A stretch of 64,000 bases of DNA from positions 648,648-712,647 of the forward strand of contig CALSLP010000002.1 of assembly GCA_943787225.1 (NCBI GenBank). The letters are read 5' to 3'. Positions 48,687 to 59,035 of this stretch are shown here, in pieces. The translations under genes and the position numbers were made by a program. Under the pieces are notes generated by a model. The model ran no database searches. It was not told where the DNA came from and saw nothing but the letters and a program-made list of their open reading frames with translations. Source of the DNA: an uncultured Alphaproteobacteria bacterium. GTDB taxonomy: Bacteria; Pseudomonadota; Alphaproteobacteria; MPNO01; UBA2964. Every line of letters starts with the position of its first letter. The first letter of the stretch is position 1.

Positions 48687-49614
48687 ATGAAACTGCTGCA
48701 TTTTGACGATTTCAAACTCGGCGTTCTCAAGGGTGACACAGTTATAGATGTCAGCGACATCGCCAATGAAGTGCCCCATATCGGGGCCCATGACCGGATC
48801 AACGGGCTGATTGAGAATTTCGACGCCTACCGTGACCGCCTCGAAGCGGCCGCTGCCAACGGCACTGGCGTTCCCCTGAGCAGCGTTCGTATTCGTCCGC
48901 CGTTACCAAAACCCGGCAATATCGACTGCATGGCCGTGAACTATATGGAAGACGGCACGCGCGACGAGCCGGCCCCAATCAACGCCTTCTTTAAGTCTCC
49001 AAACAGCGTCATCGGTAACGGCGACACCATGGTCCTGCCTGATGTGCCCGCGACAATATTTGAAGGCGAAGCGGAGATTGCGCTGATCATCGGCAAACGG
49101 GCCAGCAATGTCTCGGAAGCCGACGCCATGGATTATGTCTTTGGTTACACCAACTTTATCGATGGTTCAGCCCGCGGCTTGCTGCCCCCCGGCAATACTT
49201 TCTACCAGATGAAAGGTCGGGAGACTTTTGCTCCGATGGGACCGTATATCGTAACTAAAGACGAAATTGCCGATCCACAAAAACTGGCGGTGCAGCTGCG
49301 CAATAACGAGTGTGGTTATGCAGAATTTCAACACCGACGATATGGCGCATAAAATTCCACGCTGTATTTCCTGGGTCAGCTCAATCCATACGCTGGAGCC
49401 CGGTGACGTGCTGGCAACCGGCACCAACCATCGCGGTCTCAATCCCTTTATGGATGGTGACAAAATCGAGCTGGAAGTCGAAGGTCTCGGCTGTCTGACC
49501 GTCTATATCAAGGACGACCTCAAACGGACCTGGGAACGCGTCACGAGACTGCAACATGCCGAAAGCGGCGGCGAAGGTGTTCAGACACCACAAACCGGTG
49601 GCAAATACGCCTAA
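48687..49614 (+). pseudogene. Fumarylacetoacetate hydrolase (FAH) family protein, one frame break
   Basis: About 309 codons. A GGGAG site precedes the ATG. The FAH fold is complete: NIDCMAVNYMEDGTRDEPAP, metal ligands in FEGEAEIALIIGKRA and YTNFIDGSARG, and the C-terminal LEPGDVLATGTNHRG. One extra base near 49312 separates QLRNNE from VVMQNFNTDDMAHKIP. Members hydrolyse or decarboxylate 2-oxo/dicarbonyl products of ring cleavage. It runs into the SDR gene 19 bases later on the same strand. Confidence 0.85.
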
Positions 49615-49633
49615 CAAGCGAAAGTACTAAGTT

Positions 49634-50425
49634 ATGGATCTCGGCCTTTCAGGAAAACGGGCGCTCGTCATGGGCTCAAGCTATGGCATGGGCAATGGCG
49701 TCGCCCGGGGCCTTGCCGCAGAAGGGGCTGACATCGTGTTAACCGCCCGCAGTCAGGACATTCTGGCAGCGGAAGCCGCCGATATCGCCAATGCGTTCGG
49801 TGTCAGGGTCGAGGCCATCGCCTGTGATTTCGCTCGGGAAGATGATGTCGACCGGCTCATCGATTTTGCTCTCGACCAAATGGGGGGCATCGATATCCAG
49901 TTCAATAATTGCGGTGGACCACCGCGCCTGCTGCCCTCTGAAGTCGACGACAAAACCTGGCATGACTGGTTCGATCTCATCATGATGTCAGCCATTCGCG
50001 TGACAAACGGCACTCTGCCCGGCATGCGCGAGCGTGGCTGGGGACGCATCCTGTCGATGACCTCTTCCAACATCTTTCTCGCCGCGACGGAGAATGTCTT
50101 GTCGAGTTCGCTGCGCATGTCTCTGGTCGGCTGGTCAAAGTCCCTCAGTAACGAAGTCGCTAAAGATGGCGTCACGGTGAACTGTCTGGTCCCAGGACGG
50201 ATCGAAACAGAACGGGTTCATCATGGCGACATCGCGCGCGCCAAACGCGCTGGCGTCACGGCCGCAGATATCAAAGCCAAGATGATCGCCGAAGCCCCAA
50301 TGGGGCGCGACGGCACCGTTCAGGAAATGGCGGATGCCGCCGTTTTGCTTTGCAGTACACAGGCCCGCTATATTACGGGTTCTGCCATCAAGGTCGATGG
50401 CGGCCGCATTCCAACAAGCCTTTAA
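49634..50425 (+). CDS. SDR-family oxidoreductase lacking the YxxxK pair
   Basis: 263 residues. Rossmann motif GKRALVMGSSYGMGNGVARGLA; NNCGGPPRLLP replaces the usual NNAG; the region where YxxxK should lie reads SSSLRMSLVGWSKSL, so the catalytic Tyr appears absent. The C-terminus TGSAIKVDGG is normal. This matches a divergent BKR-like SDR subgroup with altered active site; it may not be a standard dehydrogenase. It follows the FAH gene and precedes the YaiI-type gene by nine bases. Confidence 0.88.
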   Translation: MDLGLSGKRALVMGSSYGMGNGVARGLAAEGADIVLTARSQDILAAEAADIANAFGVRVEAIACDFAREDDVDRLIDFALDQMGGIDIQFNNCGGPPRLLPSEVDDKTWHDWFDLIMMSAIRVTNGTLPGMRERGWGRILSMTSSNIFLAATENVLSSSLRMSLVGWSKSLSNEVAKDGVTVNCLVPGRIETERVHHGDIARAKRAGVTAADIKAKMIAEAPMGRDGTVQEMADAAVLLCSTQARYITGSAIKVDGGRIPTSL

Positions 50426-50434
50426 GCAACATCC

Positions 50435-50884
50435 ATGGTTGAAATTTACGTCGATGCTGATGCCTGCCCGGTCAAGGACGAGGTCGAACGCGTCGCGACA
50501 CGTCATCAACTCAAAACCTACATGGTCTGCGATGGTGGCATCCGCCCTTCGCAAAACCCGCTACTTCACCTTGTCGTCGTCACCCAGGGTGCCGACGCCG
50601 CCGATGACTGGATCGCCGAGCATATTGGAGACGCCGACATCTGCATCACCAACGACATCCCTCTCGCCGGACGGTGCCTGAAACGGGGCGCTTTTGCGCT
50701 TAAAGCAAACGGTGAAACCTATACCGATGATAGTATCGGCATGGCGCTAGCCACCCGCGAGATTATGCAGGGATTACGGGAAACTGGTGAGATCACCAGC
50801 GGCCCACGCCCATTCAGCAAAGCCGACCGCTCCAAATTCCTCGACCGGCTGGAAGTTACCGTTCAGGCGGCGAAAAGAGCCTAA
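50435..50884 (+). CDS. yaiI: YaiI/YqxD family (DUF188) protein
   Basis: 149 residues. It has the family hallmarks VEIYVDADACPVKDEVERVA at the N-terminus (Asp-rich PIN-like site), the central DDWIAEHIGDADICITNDIPLA and NSIGMALATRE-like DDSIGMALATRE, and the C-terminal GPRPFSKADRSKFLDRLE. Structure-based work places it near PIN-domain nucleases, but its role is not known. It overlaps the convergent crotonase by four bases. Confidence 0.93.
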   Translation: MVEIYVDADACPVKDEVERVATRHQLKTYMVCDGGIRPSQNPLLHLVVVTQGADAADDWIAEHIGDADICITNDIPLAGRCLKRGAFALKANGETYTDDSIGMALATREIMQGLRETGEITSGPRPFSKADRSKFLDRLEVTVQAAKRA

Positions 50885-51708
50885 TCGCGCTTTACCGCCC
50901 CAAGGCCAGGCCGGTAGCTCTTATTATCAAGAAACTCCGACATACCTTTCTGCCGCGTGCCTTCTTTGTCAGCATTGCGGAGGGCTCCTTGCTTGGCTTG
51001 GAGATATTCATAGGCCAGATTCATATCCATACCCTGAACAGCCTTGATCGCTTGTTTGGTAAAGGCCAGAACCGCCGGGCTTTTCTCCATTAGCTCGCGG
51101 GCGAGGGCGACAGTTTCATCGCGCAATTTATCAGCAGGCACTGCTAAATTGGCAATCCCCATCTCAACCGCTTTGGTGCCATCAAAGGTTCGGCCCGTCA
51201 TAGCGTAGAACATCGCGTCACGATGCGAGACGAGATCGGAAAAGACCTTGCTGACATTGCCGCCCGGCAGAATACCCCAATTAATTTCTGATAAACCGTA
51301 GGTCGCTTCTTCCGAAGTGATCGCGATATCGCAAGCGGCCAGCGGCGTGAAGGCCCCGCCAAAACAAAATCCATTGACCATCGCGATCGTCGGCTTTGAC
51401 GACAACATCAGATATTGCGCCCAGTGACGGTGCGACCAGTAAGATTTAAATCGCGCGGCGGGATTGTTATCGGTCTCGCGAAAATATTCCTTGAGATCCA
51501 TCCCCGCGCTCCAGCTCACACCTTCCCCCGTCAGAACGATCACCTTCACGTCTGGATCTGTTTCCAGCTCGGGGAGCACCTCCTCCATTTCATAATGGAG
51601 CGTCGGGCTCATGGCGTTGCGTTTTTCGGGACGATTAAATGACACCCAGGCGATGCCTTCATCGTCTAATTCTACCTTCACACAGCTATATTCTTTAGCG
51701 TCACTCAT
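50881..51708 (-). CDS. Crotonase, hydroxycinnamoyl-CoA hydratase-lyase (feruloyl-CoA)-like
   Basis: 275 residues, the same length as HCHL enzymes. Close motif match: SFNRPEKRNAMSPTL, SWSAGMDLKEYFRETDNNP, CFGGAFTPLAACDIAI, GLSEINWGILPGGNVSK (catalytic Glu in the family) and the tail FLDNKSYRPGLGAVKRD. HCHL hydrates and cleaves feruloyl-CoA to vanillin and acetyl-CoA. No feruloyl-CoA synthetase is in the window, so the actual acyl group is inference. The start has GGGAGA upstream. Confidence 0.85.
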   Translation of the reverse strand: MSDAKEYSCVKVELDDEGIAWVSFNRPEKRNAMSPTLHYEMEEVLPELETDPDVKVIVLTGEGVSWSAGMDLKEYFRETDNNPAARFKSYWSHRHWAQYLMLSSKPTIAMVNGFCFGGAFTPLAACDIAITSEEATYGLSEINWGILPGGNVSKVFSDLVSHRDAMFYAMTGRTFDGTKAVEMGIANLAVPADKLRDETVALARELMEKSPAVLAFTKQAIKAVQGMDMNLAYEYLQAKQGALRNADKEGTRQKGMSEFLDNKSYRPGLGAVKRD

Positions 51709-51874
51709 CTCGATTCTCTCCCTATTCTAGCCAGTTACTGAATCGGCCATACTCTATTTTAATTATCTTCACGCTCTGATATTGCCGTCCCTGTGTCAAC
51801 GGGCCGCCTTTCAAAATAAATCGCTTCTGTGATCTAATCCCACCTATCGCACAACATCACTGGAGAGCTTTCAA

Positions 51875-52981
51875 ATGAGCCGCAAAAACACGCGGATGTA
51901 CGGCCCCAATAAATTTAAGCTGGGCCTGTTTGGCCAAAACTGTTCCGGCGGGTTGAGCATGTCCAAAGTACCGGAACGCTGGGATGCAAGTTGGGACCAT
52001 AATCTAGAAGCGGCGCAGCTCGCCGATGAAGCCGGGCTGGAGTTCATTCTGCCGATAGGGCGTTGGCATGGCTATAAAGGCGAAACCGATACTGAAGGCA
52101 CGACGTTTGAGACCCTGACCTGGGCTTCCGGGCTGCTCGCAGCAACGAAGCATGTTTGCGTGTTCGGCACTGTCCATGTTGGATTCTTAAGCCCCATTTT
52201 TGCTGCCAAACAGATGGTCACTGCAGACCATATCGGCAAAGGCCGGTTTGGCCTGAATATGGTTTCTGGCTGGAACGCTGGCGAGCACGCTATGTTCGGT
52301 GTTGATCTGCGGCCGCAGGAAGAGCGTTACGATTTCACCGAGGAGTGGGTCACCATTCTCAAACAGGTCTGGTCAGAAGACGAACCTTTTGATTTCAAAG
52401 GGAAGTATTTTGATCTCGAAGGAGTTCTGCTCAAACCAAAACCGTGGGGCGACGACCGGCCGATGCTGGTCAGCGCAGGCAATTCCCCGGCTGGTAAAGC
52501 CTTTGCTGCCCGCCATGCTGATTGCCTGTTTACCTCTATCATGGAGTTTGAAGATTTCGGGCCGAGTATAGCCGCATTGCGCGCAGCCTCAGAGGCAGAG
52601 AATGTCGGTGTCTATGCCAGCGGGCACATGGTGACAAAACCAACCACCAAGGAAGCCGAGGAATATTACCATTATCTGGTTTATGAGATGGGCGATTGGG
52701 AAGCTGGTGAACATGCCGTTGCCATCCGGACAAAGGGACGCGACACACCGCTCAAACAATTGACCACGCTCACTGAAAGGATGATCAGTGGCGTTGGCAC
52801 CTACCCGGTTGTCGGCAGCTATGATGACGTCGTGGAGCAATACCGCAAGATGAGCGAGTGTGGTCTCGATGGCATCGCCATCGGGCTGGTCAATTACATC
52901 AGCGATTTTCCGGTCCTGAGGGACGAAATCCTGCCCCGTATGGAACGGTTAGGCCTGCGGCTGCCGGTCAGCGAAAATTAA
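51875..52981 (+). CDS. LLM-class flavin-dependent monooxygenase
   Basis: 368 residues of the bacterial luciferase-like family. Features: FKLGLFGQNCSGG at strand 1, RWDASWDHNLEAAQLADEAG, GRFGLNMVSGWNAGEHAMFG (the GWN turn typical of SsuD/RutA/NtaA-like enzymes), and RPMLVSAGNSPAGKAFAARH. It uses reduced FMN from a reductase to oxygenate a sulfonate, amine or pyrimidine-like substrate. GGAGAG lies just before the start. It converges on a quinone-reductase-like gene with a 14-base overlap. Confidence 0.9.
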   Translation: MSRKNTRMYGPNKFKLGLFGQNCSGGLSMSKVPERWDASWDHNLEAAQLADEAGLEFILPIGRWHGYKGETDTEGTTFETLTWASGLLAATKHVCVFGTVHVGFLSPIFAAKQMVTADHIGKGRFGLNMVSGWNAGEHAMFGVDLRPQEERYDFTEEWVTILKQVWSEDEPFDFKGKYFDLEGVLLKPKPWGDDRPMLVSAGNSPAGKAFAARHADCLFTSIMEFEDFGPSIAALRAASEAENVGVYASGHMVTKPTTKEAEEYYHYLVYEMGDWEAGEHAVAIRTKGRDTPLKQLTTLTERMISGVGTYPVVGSYDDVVEQYRKMSECGLDGIAIGLVNYISDFPVLRDEILPRMERLGLRLPVSEN

Positions 52982-53895
52982 AGACTAGCTTGCCACGAAA
53001 GTGCCGTGACTGGCTAAGTTTCTGCGCCTCAATCGTCTCATCGAGGGAGAACAGCTTGACCGCTGGTACTGTCACCGCACCCGCATCGATTAATTCAACA
53101 ACCCGTTCGAGGTGCGGCCGGTCCCGATAAACGTTGGGACGAAGGGACGTAAAATCATTCGACGGCGATTCCACACCATTAGCACCCGACGCAATAAATG
53201 CAGCGCGACCGCCCGGCTTCAGAACATCAAATGCCCCTTTAGCGACATCACCACCGACGGTATCAAACACCGCATCACAGTCGGAAACGACCGTCGCGGA
53301 AATCCTGGGCGTTATAGTCAATGACCTCGTCAGCACCGAGGCCCTTAACGTAATCGACATTGCCTGCACTCGTCGTGGTGATCACATAGGCCCCGATATG
53401 TTTGGCGAGTTGAATGGCAAAGCTCGCAACACCGCCAGCACCACCCTGAATGAGAATCTTCTCATCCGCTTTGAGATGCAGCGTGTCTTCGACTGAAATC
53501 ACAGCGGTAAGCCCGATGAGCGCCAAGCGCCGCGATATCAATATGCGACGGGCCCAGCAGGCTTGCTTGCACAAAGCGCCGCCTTCATCGCAATTTTTTC
53601 GCAATAAGTGCCTTCCTGCCCAACATCACAGACGCCAAACACCTCATCGCCAATCCGCAAAATCCGAGACGCCCTCACCCAATTCGCAGACAGTCCCCGA
53701 AAAATCGCGGCCTAATACATAGGGGAAATAGGGAACCTGCTTATACGATCCTTCACGGACTTTCCAATCGGCGCCATTAACAGAGGCCGCATGGATATCG
53801 ATAACGATCTCACCAGCACCGGCGACGGGATCAGGCAATTCGCCGATCTTGATAACCTCCGGGCCGCCATGTTCTTCAAAATAGGCTGCTTTCAT
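52968..53895 (-). pseudogene. Zinc-free alcohol dehydrogenase/NADPH quinone reductase-like protein, frame-broken
   Basis: About 309 codons of the MDR superfamily. The start is taken at the ATG at 53895 (MKAAYFEEHGGPEVIKIGEL). Later pieces have LKADEKILIQGGAGGVASFAIQLAK (NADPH site), LGADEVIDYNAQDF, and the C-terminal VKLFSLDETIEAQKLSQSRH. Breaks are near 53655, between 53600 and 53520, and near 53300. The catalytic Zn Cys is absent, which fits quinone oxidoreductases. Confidence 0.8.
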
Positions 53896-53964
53896 CACGC
53901 TAACTTCCTTCAAAATATATGTAAAACAAAGTCTATCAGCTTCCAGCCTAACGAACAGAGCAGA

Positions 53965-55056
53965 TCAATCGATCCGCAGTCTTTCGACAGCTTGCCAGTC
54001 TATTAACCCAGCGAGCCCGGCTGTTTCAGGCAGAGTCAGAACGCCGCCGGCAATGGACGGCGCTTCCTGCAACAACCCATCCTGCATCATCAGGCAAAAA
54101 CTCGGCTCTGCCGCACCCCCCGGCAAGGTCGACGCCACCATGCAGCTCGACAACATGCCAAGATCGCTCTCACCAAACAGCCCAATGATCGGTCTGCCGT
54201 TATTCTCGGCCGTGATTTCAATGCAACGTCTCGCAGCACTCAGCCCGATACGGCCCGGCTTGATACCTACTGCCTGCGCGCCATGGGCAAAAAACTCGGT
54301 CGCATCTTTGGGGGATCGGCAGCCGCTATCGACCAGGATGGGAATAGGACAGGCGGCCTGAAACTGTCGGAAATCATCATTGGGCTGCAGGCGGTAAGGG
54401 TCTTCAACCATGATCATGCCGCGATCTGCCAATGACGTGCAGTAGTCCCGCGCCTGCTCCATTGAATAAGCACTATTAGCATCGACATAGATCGCGACAT
54501 CGTCGCCCACCGCCGAGCGAATTTCCGCGAGCGCGGCATAATCGATTTCTGGCGTCTGACCGCCTTTAACCTTGAGGGTTTGAAATCCATAGCGGTCAAC
54601 AAACGCCGCCGCCTCCGCCGCCATATCAGCAGGGGTCTGACGCGATACTGTCCACGACATCTCAACGGATGACGAGCCACCCCAAAGCGACCAAAGCGGT
54701 TGCCCTAAGGCCGCCGCGCGTAAATCCCAACAAGCGGAATAAATCAGCGCCTTTGCTGTACCGTTATCGGGAATACAGCCAATCGCTTTATCGATGGCCG
54801 CCTCGTCAGCAAGATCAACCGAGGCCAAACGGGGGAGCAGGATATCTTCCAGCGCCGCGATCAGAACGCGCGGTGTCACCCCGGCCCAGGTCGGTTTCGC
54901 CGTCGCTTCCGCAACGCCAATATGACCGCTTTCGCTGATCAGTTTGAGGAGGACAAAATCGGCACTGTCTTCCTGGCTACTCGCCCAGGTTACCGGACGG
55001 CGATAGGAAATATGAACAGGATGCAGCGAGAAGCTGGCGAGTTTCAATTCAGTCAT
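53965..55056 (-). CDS. Mandelate racemase/muconate lactonizing enzyme family protein (enolase superfamily)
   Basis: 363 residues. N-terminal capping domain then a TIM barrel with KVKG (TLKVKGGQTPEID) as the acid/base Lys, metal ligands in IYVDANSAYSMEQA, MVEDPYRLQP and LVDSGCRSPKDA, and a second Lys in VGIKPGRIG. This K-x-K pattern fits muconate cycloisomerases and dipeptide epimerases. In this neighbourhood a ring-cleavage-product role is attractive but not shown. The gene is intact. Confidence 0.85.
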   Translation of the reverse strand: MTELKLASFSLHPVHISYRRPVTWASSQEDSADFVLLKLISESGHIGVAEATAKPTWAGVTPRVLIAALEDILLPRLASVDLADEAAIDKAIGCIPDNGTAKALIYSACWDLRAAALGQPLWSLWGGSSSVEMSWTVSRQTPADMAAEAAAFVDRYGFQTLKVKGGQTPEIDYAALAEIRSAVGDDVAIYVDANSAYSMEQARDYCTSLADRGMIMVEDPYRLQPNDDFRQFQAACPIPILVDSGCRSPKDATEFFAHGAQAVGIKPGRIGLSAARRCIEITAENNGRPIIGLFGESDLGMLSSCMVASTLPGGAAEPSFCLMMQDGLLQEAPSIAGGVLTLPETAGLAGLIDWQAVERLRID

Positions 55057-55089
55057 GTGCGGCCGTCAGAAAACATCTCTTCTACCGCC

Positions 55090-55931
55090 CTAGAGGCGGA
55101 TTTCGCCGAGATAAATGCTCTCACCCAACTCTGCCGATACGGTCTTGCTGTCATGGCCGCTTGCCGCGATCTCCACCGAATAGCTGCCGCTGCCGTCTTC
55201 CAGCTTGTCGAACTTGAAGTCACCATAAATATCGGTAACGGTTTCAGCGATTTTACTGCCTTCTTTGGATAACGTCACCGTGGCCCCTTCAACACAATCG
55301 ACAACGCCATCTGCCTCAGCGGAGACGCTTCCACCAATAAAGGACGTCGCATAGCGCCACAGATTGCGATACCACACGCGCGGCTTGGTGCCGAGCTCAG
55401 GCTGATGACCTCGAGCCCTTCGTCTTCTGCCATTTTCTGCATGGCGGCATCGTCCTGCTTCACCGCTTTCATCGCGCCCGTCGGACAGGATTGTTCACCA
55501 CGGGTCTGCTTCCAGCCCTGATCCAGAAGATGCGCATCGAACGTCCAGATTTGTGGCAATTCCAGCTCTTCATTCCACCAGATATGACCATAGGGACAGG
55601 CATCGACCAGATCCTTGCGGCCTTTCGCCTTCTCCGGATCAATCAGCACGATGCCGTCGGCACGTTTGGTGATTGAGCCATCATCACCTGCCGCCTTCAT
55701 GCAAGGGGCGTTGTCGCAGTGATTACACATGGTCGGGACATAGGCGATATCCATAAACGGTACCTGCCCCCGTTCCTTTTGTTTGATGTCGATCCAGCGA
55801 TGACCATGTTTCGGCATCGGCGCGGAATAGCCCGGCCAGTCATTGTCGATATACTCATCCATCGCCGCCAAGGTGCAGTTATTGCAGTTGGTGCATTCGG
55901 CCACGTCGACGATCAGGTTCCATTTAGACAT
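55090..55931 (-). pseudogene. Iron-sulfur beta subunit of pyrogallol transhydroxylase/resorcinol hydroxylase-like molybdoenzyme, one frame break
   Basis: About 280 codons, starting at 55931 with GGGAG upstream. Ferredoxin-like Cys groups are CTNCNNC, CNHCDNAPC and CPYGHIWWNEELELPQIWT, with CPTGAMKA, as in BthL of Pelobacter. After a break near 55375 comes ELGTKPRVWYRNLWRYATSF and a Cna-B/transthyretin-like barrel (CVEGATVTLSKEGSKIAETV...GDFKFDKLEDGSGSY), which is the BthL C-terminal domain. It carries electrons or stabilises the alpha subunit encoded 16 bases upstream. Confidence 0.85.
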
Positions 55932-55947
55932 TTTCTTCTCCCAATCC

Positions 55948-58900
55948 TTACTCAGCCGCCGCGACACCCTCAGGGTGTCCGTCGATAAAGGCCGCCGACA
56001 AAAATTCTGTATTGCCATCCCAGATTGCCACTTCAACCAGCGCATTCGCACCAGCCAGTGAATGGGTGGTTTTGGTCTGGGTCTTGTCAGGAGTCAGCAA
56101 GATTAAGACAACCGCCACGATCCACCGACTTACCGGGTTCGCCCATCGGCTCATACATCGCTGATGATTCGTAGCCATGACAGACACCGCGTGGCAAACG
56201 CGCCGTCGGCAGGGCAGCACAGATCACACAACCCCGGTCATTATAGACTTTGACCAGATCGTTCTTCTTGATCCCGCGTTCAGCCGCATCCTCTGCATTG
56301 AGGCGCATCACCCAGTAATACCAGCCGTCGACCAGCACCCGATGATCCGGGATGTTGAGCAGGAAGCTATCCTTGCCATCGCCCTGGGTATGGAAGCTGT
56401 ATTTCGAATGCGGCGTCAGCATCTGCAGCGGGAATTTCTCAAACATCTCGCCGCTATGCGGGCCTTCCCAGGCCGGCACGTATTTCACAATCGGCGGCCG
56501 CTCGGGATCAACAAAGCGTTTCAGGCTGTTGCACTCAAACTCCAGCTTGCCGGACTGAGTCTGCAATCCTTTAAGATACTCCTCGGTGTAATCCGACGGC
56601 AAAGGCTGTGGCTCAGGCACATCTTTCTTGCGGCCTTCCCAGAACCAGCGGAAGGAAACCGGCGCGCGGAATTCTTCCTTCTCGGTCGGCACCACGAAAT
56701 AACCCTTCTTGATAAATTTCTTCCAGGTGATCTGCGTTGGCAGATCAGAGGCATCAAACTGGCGCTTCACCCAATCGATCTCATTGATGCCCTCGGAGAA
56801 ATAATTCGACAGGCCGAGCTTTTTGGAAATCTCGTTAAAGATCCAGAAGTCAGATTTGGACTCACCAACGGGCTTAATCGCCGGGGCCTGGAACACGATG
56901 ACCCGATGATTGAGTTGCTGCTGGCCGTGATGGCCATAGCCACCAAGACCGGCCCATTCGCTGATATCGGGCCGTCTCAAAATTGGTGCAGGCCGGCAAA
57001 ATAATGTCAGCGAACTTCGCTTCGCCCTCATTCCAGATCGACTGATTGACCACGAACTCGATATTTTCCGACTGGTACATTTTTACCCAGCGGTTGGTGT
57101 TGTTCATGGTTCCCAGAATCGAGCCACCATATTTGTACATCATGCGAACCGGCGCATGACCGGGGGCTGGATAGGACATCTTGCCGAATTGATGCTCGAT
57201 TGATTTACCAACCCAGGGCTGACCCTCTGCCTTTCCGTTCAGAATGGCTTCCGGCATTTTAATCCGCGGAATTTTCTGGAAGGACGCGTTCATCGTCGGC
57301 AGCTGCGGCATCCGCTGATACAGCTCAACCGGCATCGATGTGTTCTCTAGATCACCCGACATGCCGCCATCGGCATAGCCCGGGAAATAGAAGTTGAAGT
57401 CGACCGGGCAGCCCCATTGCAGATTGCCCATATTGACGCCCGGCTTGCCAAGACCCTGCATCGCGACAAGGCAGACCATGACACGCGGGCCCATTGGATA
57501 CCTGTCTGATTACGACAGGCACCACCATGACCATTGCCCCAGCCACCAGGTGCCAGGTAGACACGCTTCTTGCCCCAGTCACGGGCGAGAGCGCGGACGT
57601 CCTTGGCGGGCACACCCGGTTTCGGCTTCCTGCCATTCGGGTGTCTTGGCAATGCCGTCTTCGTCGCCCACCAAATAGGCCTTCCAGACATCGAAACCCT
57701 TCGGTGTGGGTTTTCACATATTCCTTGTCGTAGAGGCCTTCCTGTATCCACACATAGGCGATTGCCATCGCCATCGCGACCGAGGTCGTCGGCTTTGGCG
57801 CGAACCATTTGCCGGGCAGGAACTGCGCCGAGGCATTGTAGTAAGGATCGACATGCACAACGTCGATGCCAAGATCAGGGTTCTTGAGCCACTGCCGCCG
57901 GACGGTGCCTTCCTGTGCACCGTAGGACCCGCTGGTGGTCTCGGGGTCAGCAGACCAGAACACGACCAGATCGCAATTCTGCAAGCAGTCTTCAACGGTG
58001 CCATAGGTTTCGGACTGACCGACCCGCAGGCTGTGGCCCCAGTGATGGACGGCGCCCCAATACCAGCCTTCCCAGCTATCCGGGTTATGATGCAGATGGG
58101 TCATGCCGACCGCATTACGGAACCGGTAGAGCGCGCTGAGGTAATAACCGATATTGCCCCAGGTGTGATGCGAGCCATGCGAGTTGGCTATCGAGCCCGG
58201 GCCATGGACGCGCTTCTGGCGCTTAATTTCGGTCGCGACGATATCAATCGCCTCATCCCAGGAAATCCGTTCATAGCCCGAAATACCGCGATTCTGGGTG
58301 TTGCGTTCGCCATTGGGATCGAAATCCACCCGTTTCATGGGATAAGTCAGCCGGTCGGGCGAATGCACGATGGATTTGGCGTTCTGACCATGCGGCGCCA
58401 ATGTCGTCTTGCGCGGTGGTGTAAATTCCATGCCCCGCGCCTTAATCGTCCAGGGCTGCGGTGTCATCGTCAGCAAGGTCAATCGGCGTCAGGCGGATGA
58501 TTTTTTCATCCTTCACGTCAACAAAGACCGGCCCGCCATTTGTCATATTAACGGTGCGCTTGGTGCCATCGGCAGATTCACTTCCCCAAACCCAACCAAT
58601 ACTCTGGGTCATCATGGTGGTCTGGGCAAACCAGTTGGCAAGCCCGTCATCGCCATCCATCTTGAGCTTGAAGTCCTTGAGCGCGTTGATCTGGTCCAGC
58701 CAGTTAATCGGCGGCAGCAACAGATTGACCGCGAGGCTTTCGGTCTTGAATGACATGCAAATATCGGCGTCAGGATTGATGCCGCTTTTCGACGTGACCT
58801 TGCCGTCCTGAAAGGTAAAGCAACGACCGATTTTATCGTCCCAGGTTTTGATCTGGGCCGACATGTTCTGCTCCTTCAACCGTTTGGCAAAGGCGGTATA

Positions 58901-58960
58901 GCGCCAGGCGGTATATTTCAGAAGGATGTGCAGCCCGAAAAGAATGAGCGACAAACGCAT
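55948..58960 (-). pseudogene. Molybdopterin alpha subunit, pyrogallol transhydroxylase/resorcinol hydroxylase-like, with SCP2-like N-terminal fusion; frame-broken
   Basis: About 1000 codons from the ATG at 58960 (GGGGAG upstream). Residues 1-25 are hydrophobic (LSLILFGLHILLKYTAWRY); about 30-125 resemble an SCP2 lipid-binding domain (CFTFQDGKVTSKSG, ICMSFKTESLAVNLLLPPIN). Then the AthL-like enzyme begins: [93 protein letters not shown], then DRGCVICAA and [12 protein letters not shown]. The last segment is [11 protein letters not shown]. At least six single-base breaks occur (near 58455, several at 57350-57720, 57010 and 56100). AthL itself lacks the SCP2-like part. Expected activity: hydroxylation or transhydroxylation of a polyphenol. 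Confidence 0.82.
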
Positions 58961-59035
58961 AGTAAGCTCCCCAATTTTCGCCGACCGGAATTTAATGGAC
59001 GGCGATTAATTCAAAACGAAATAAGACTTATCTTC

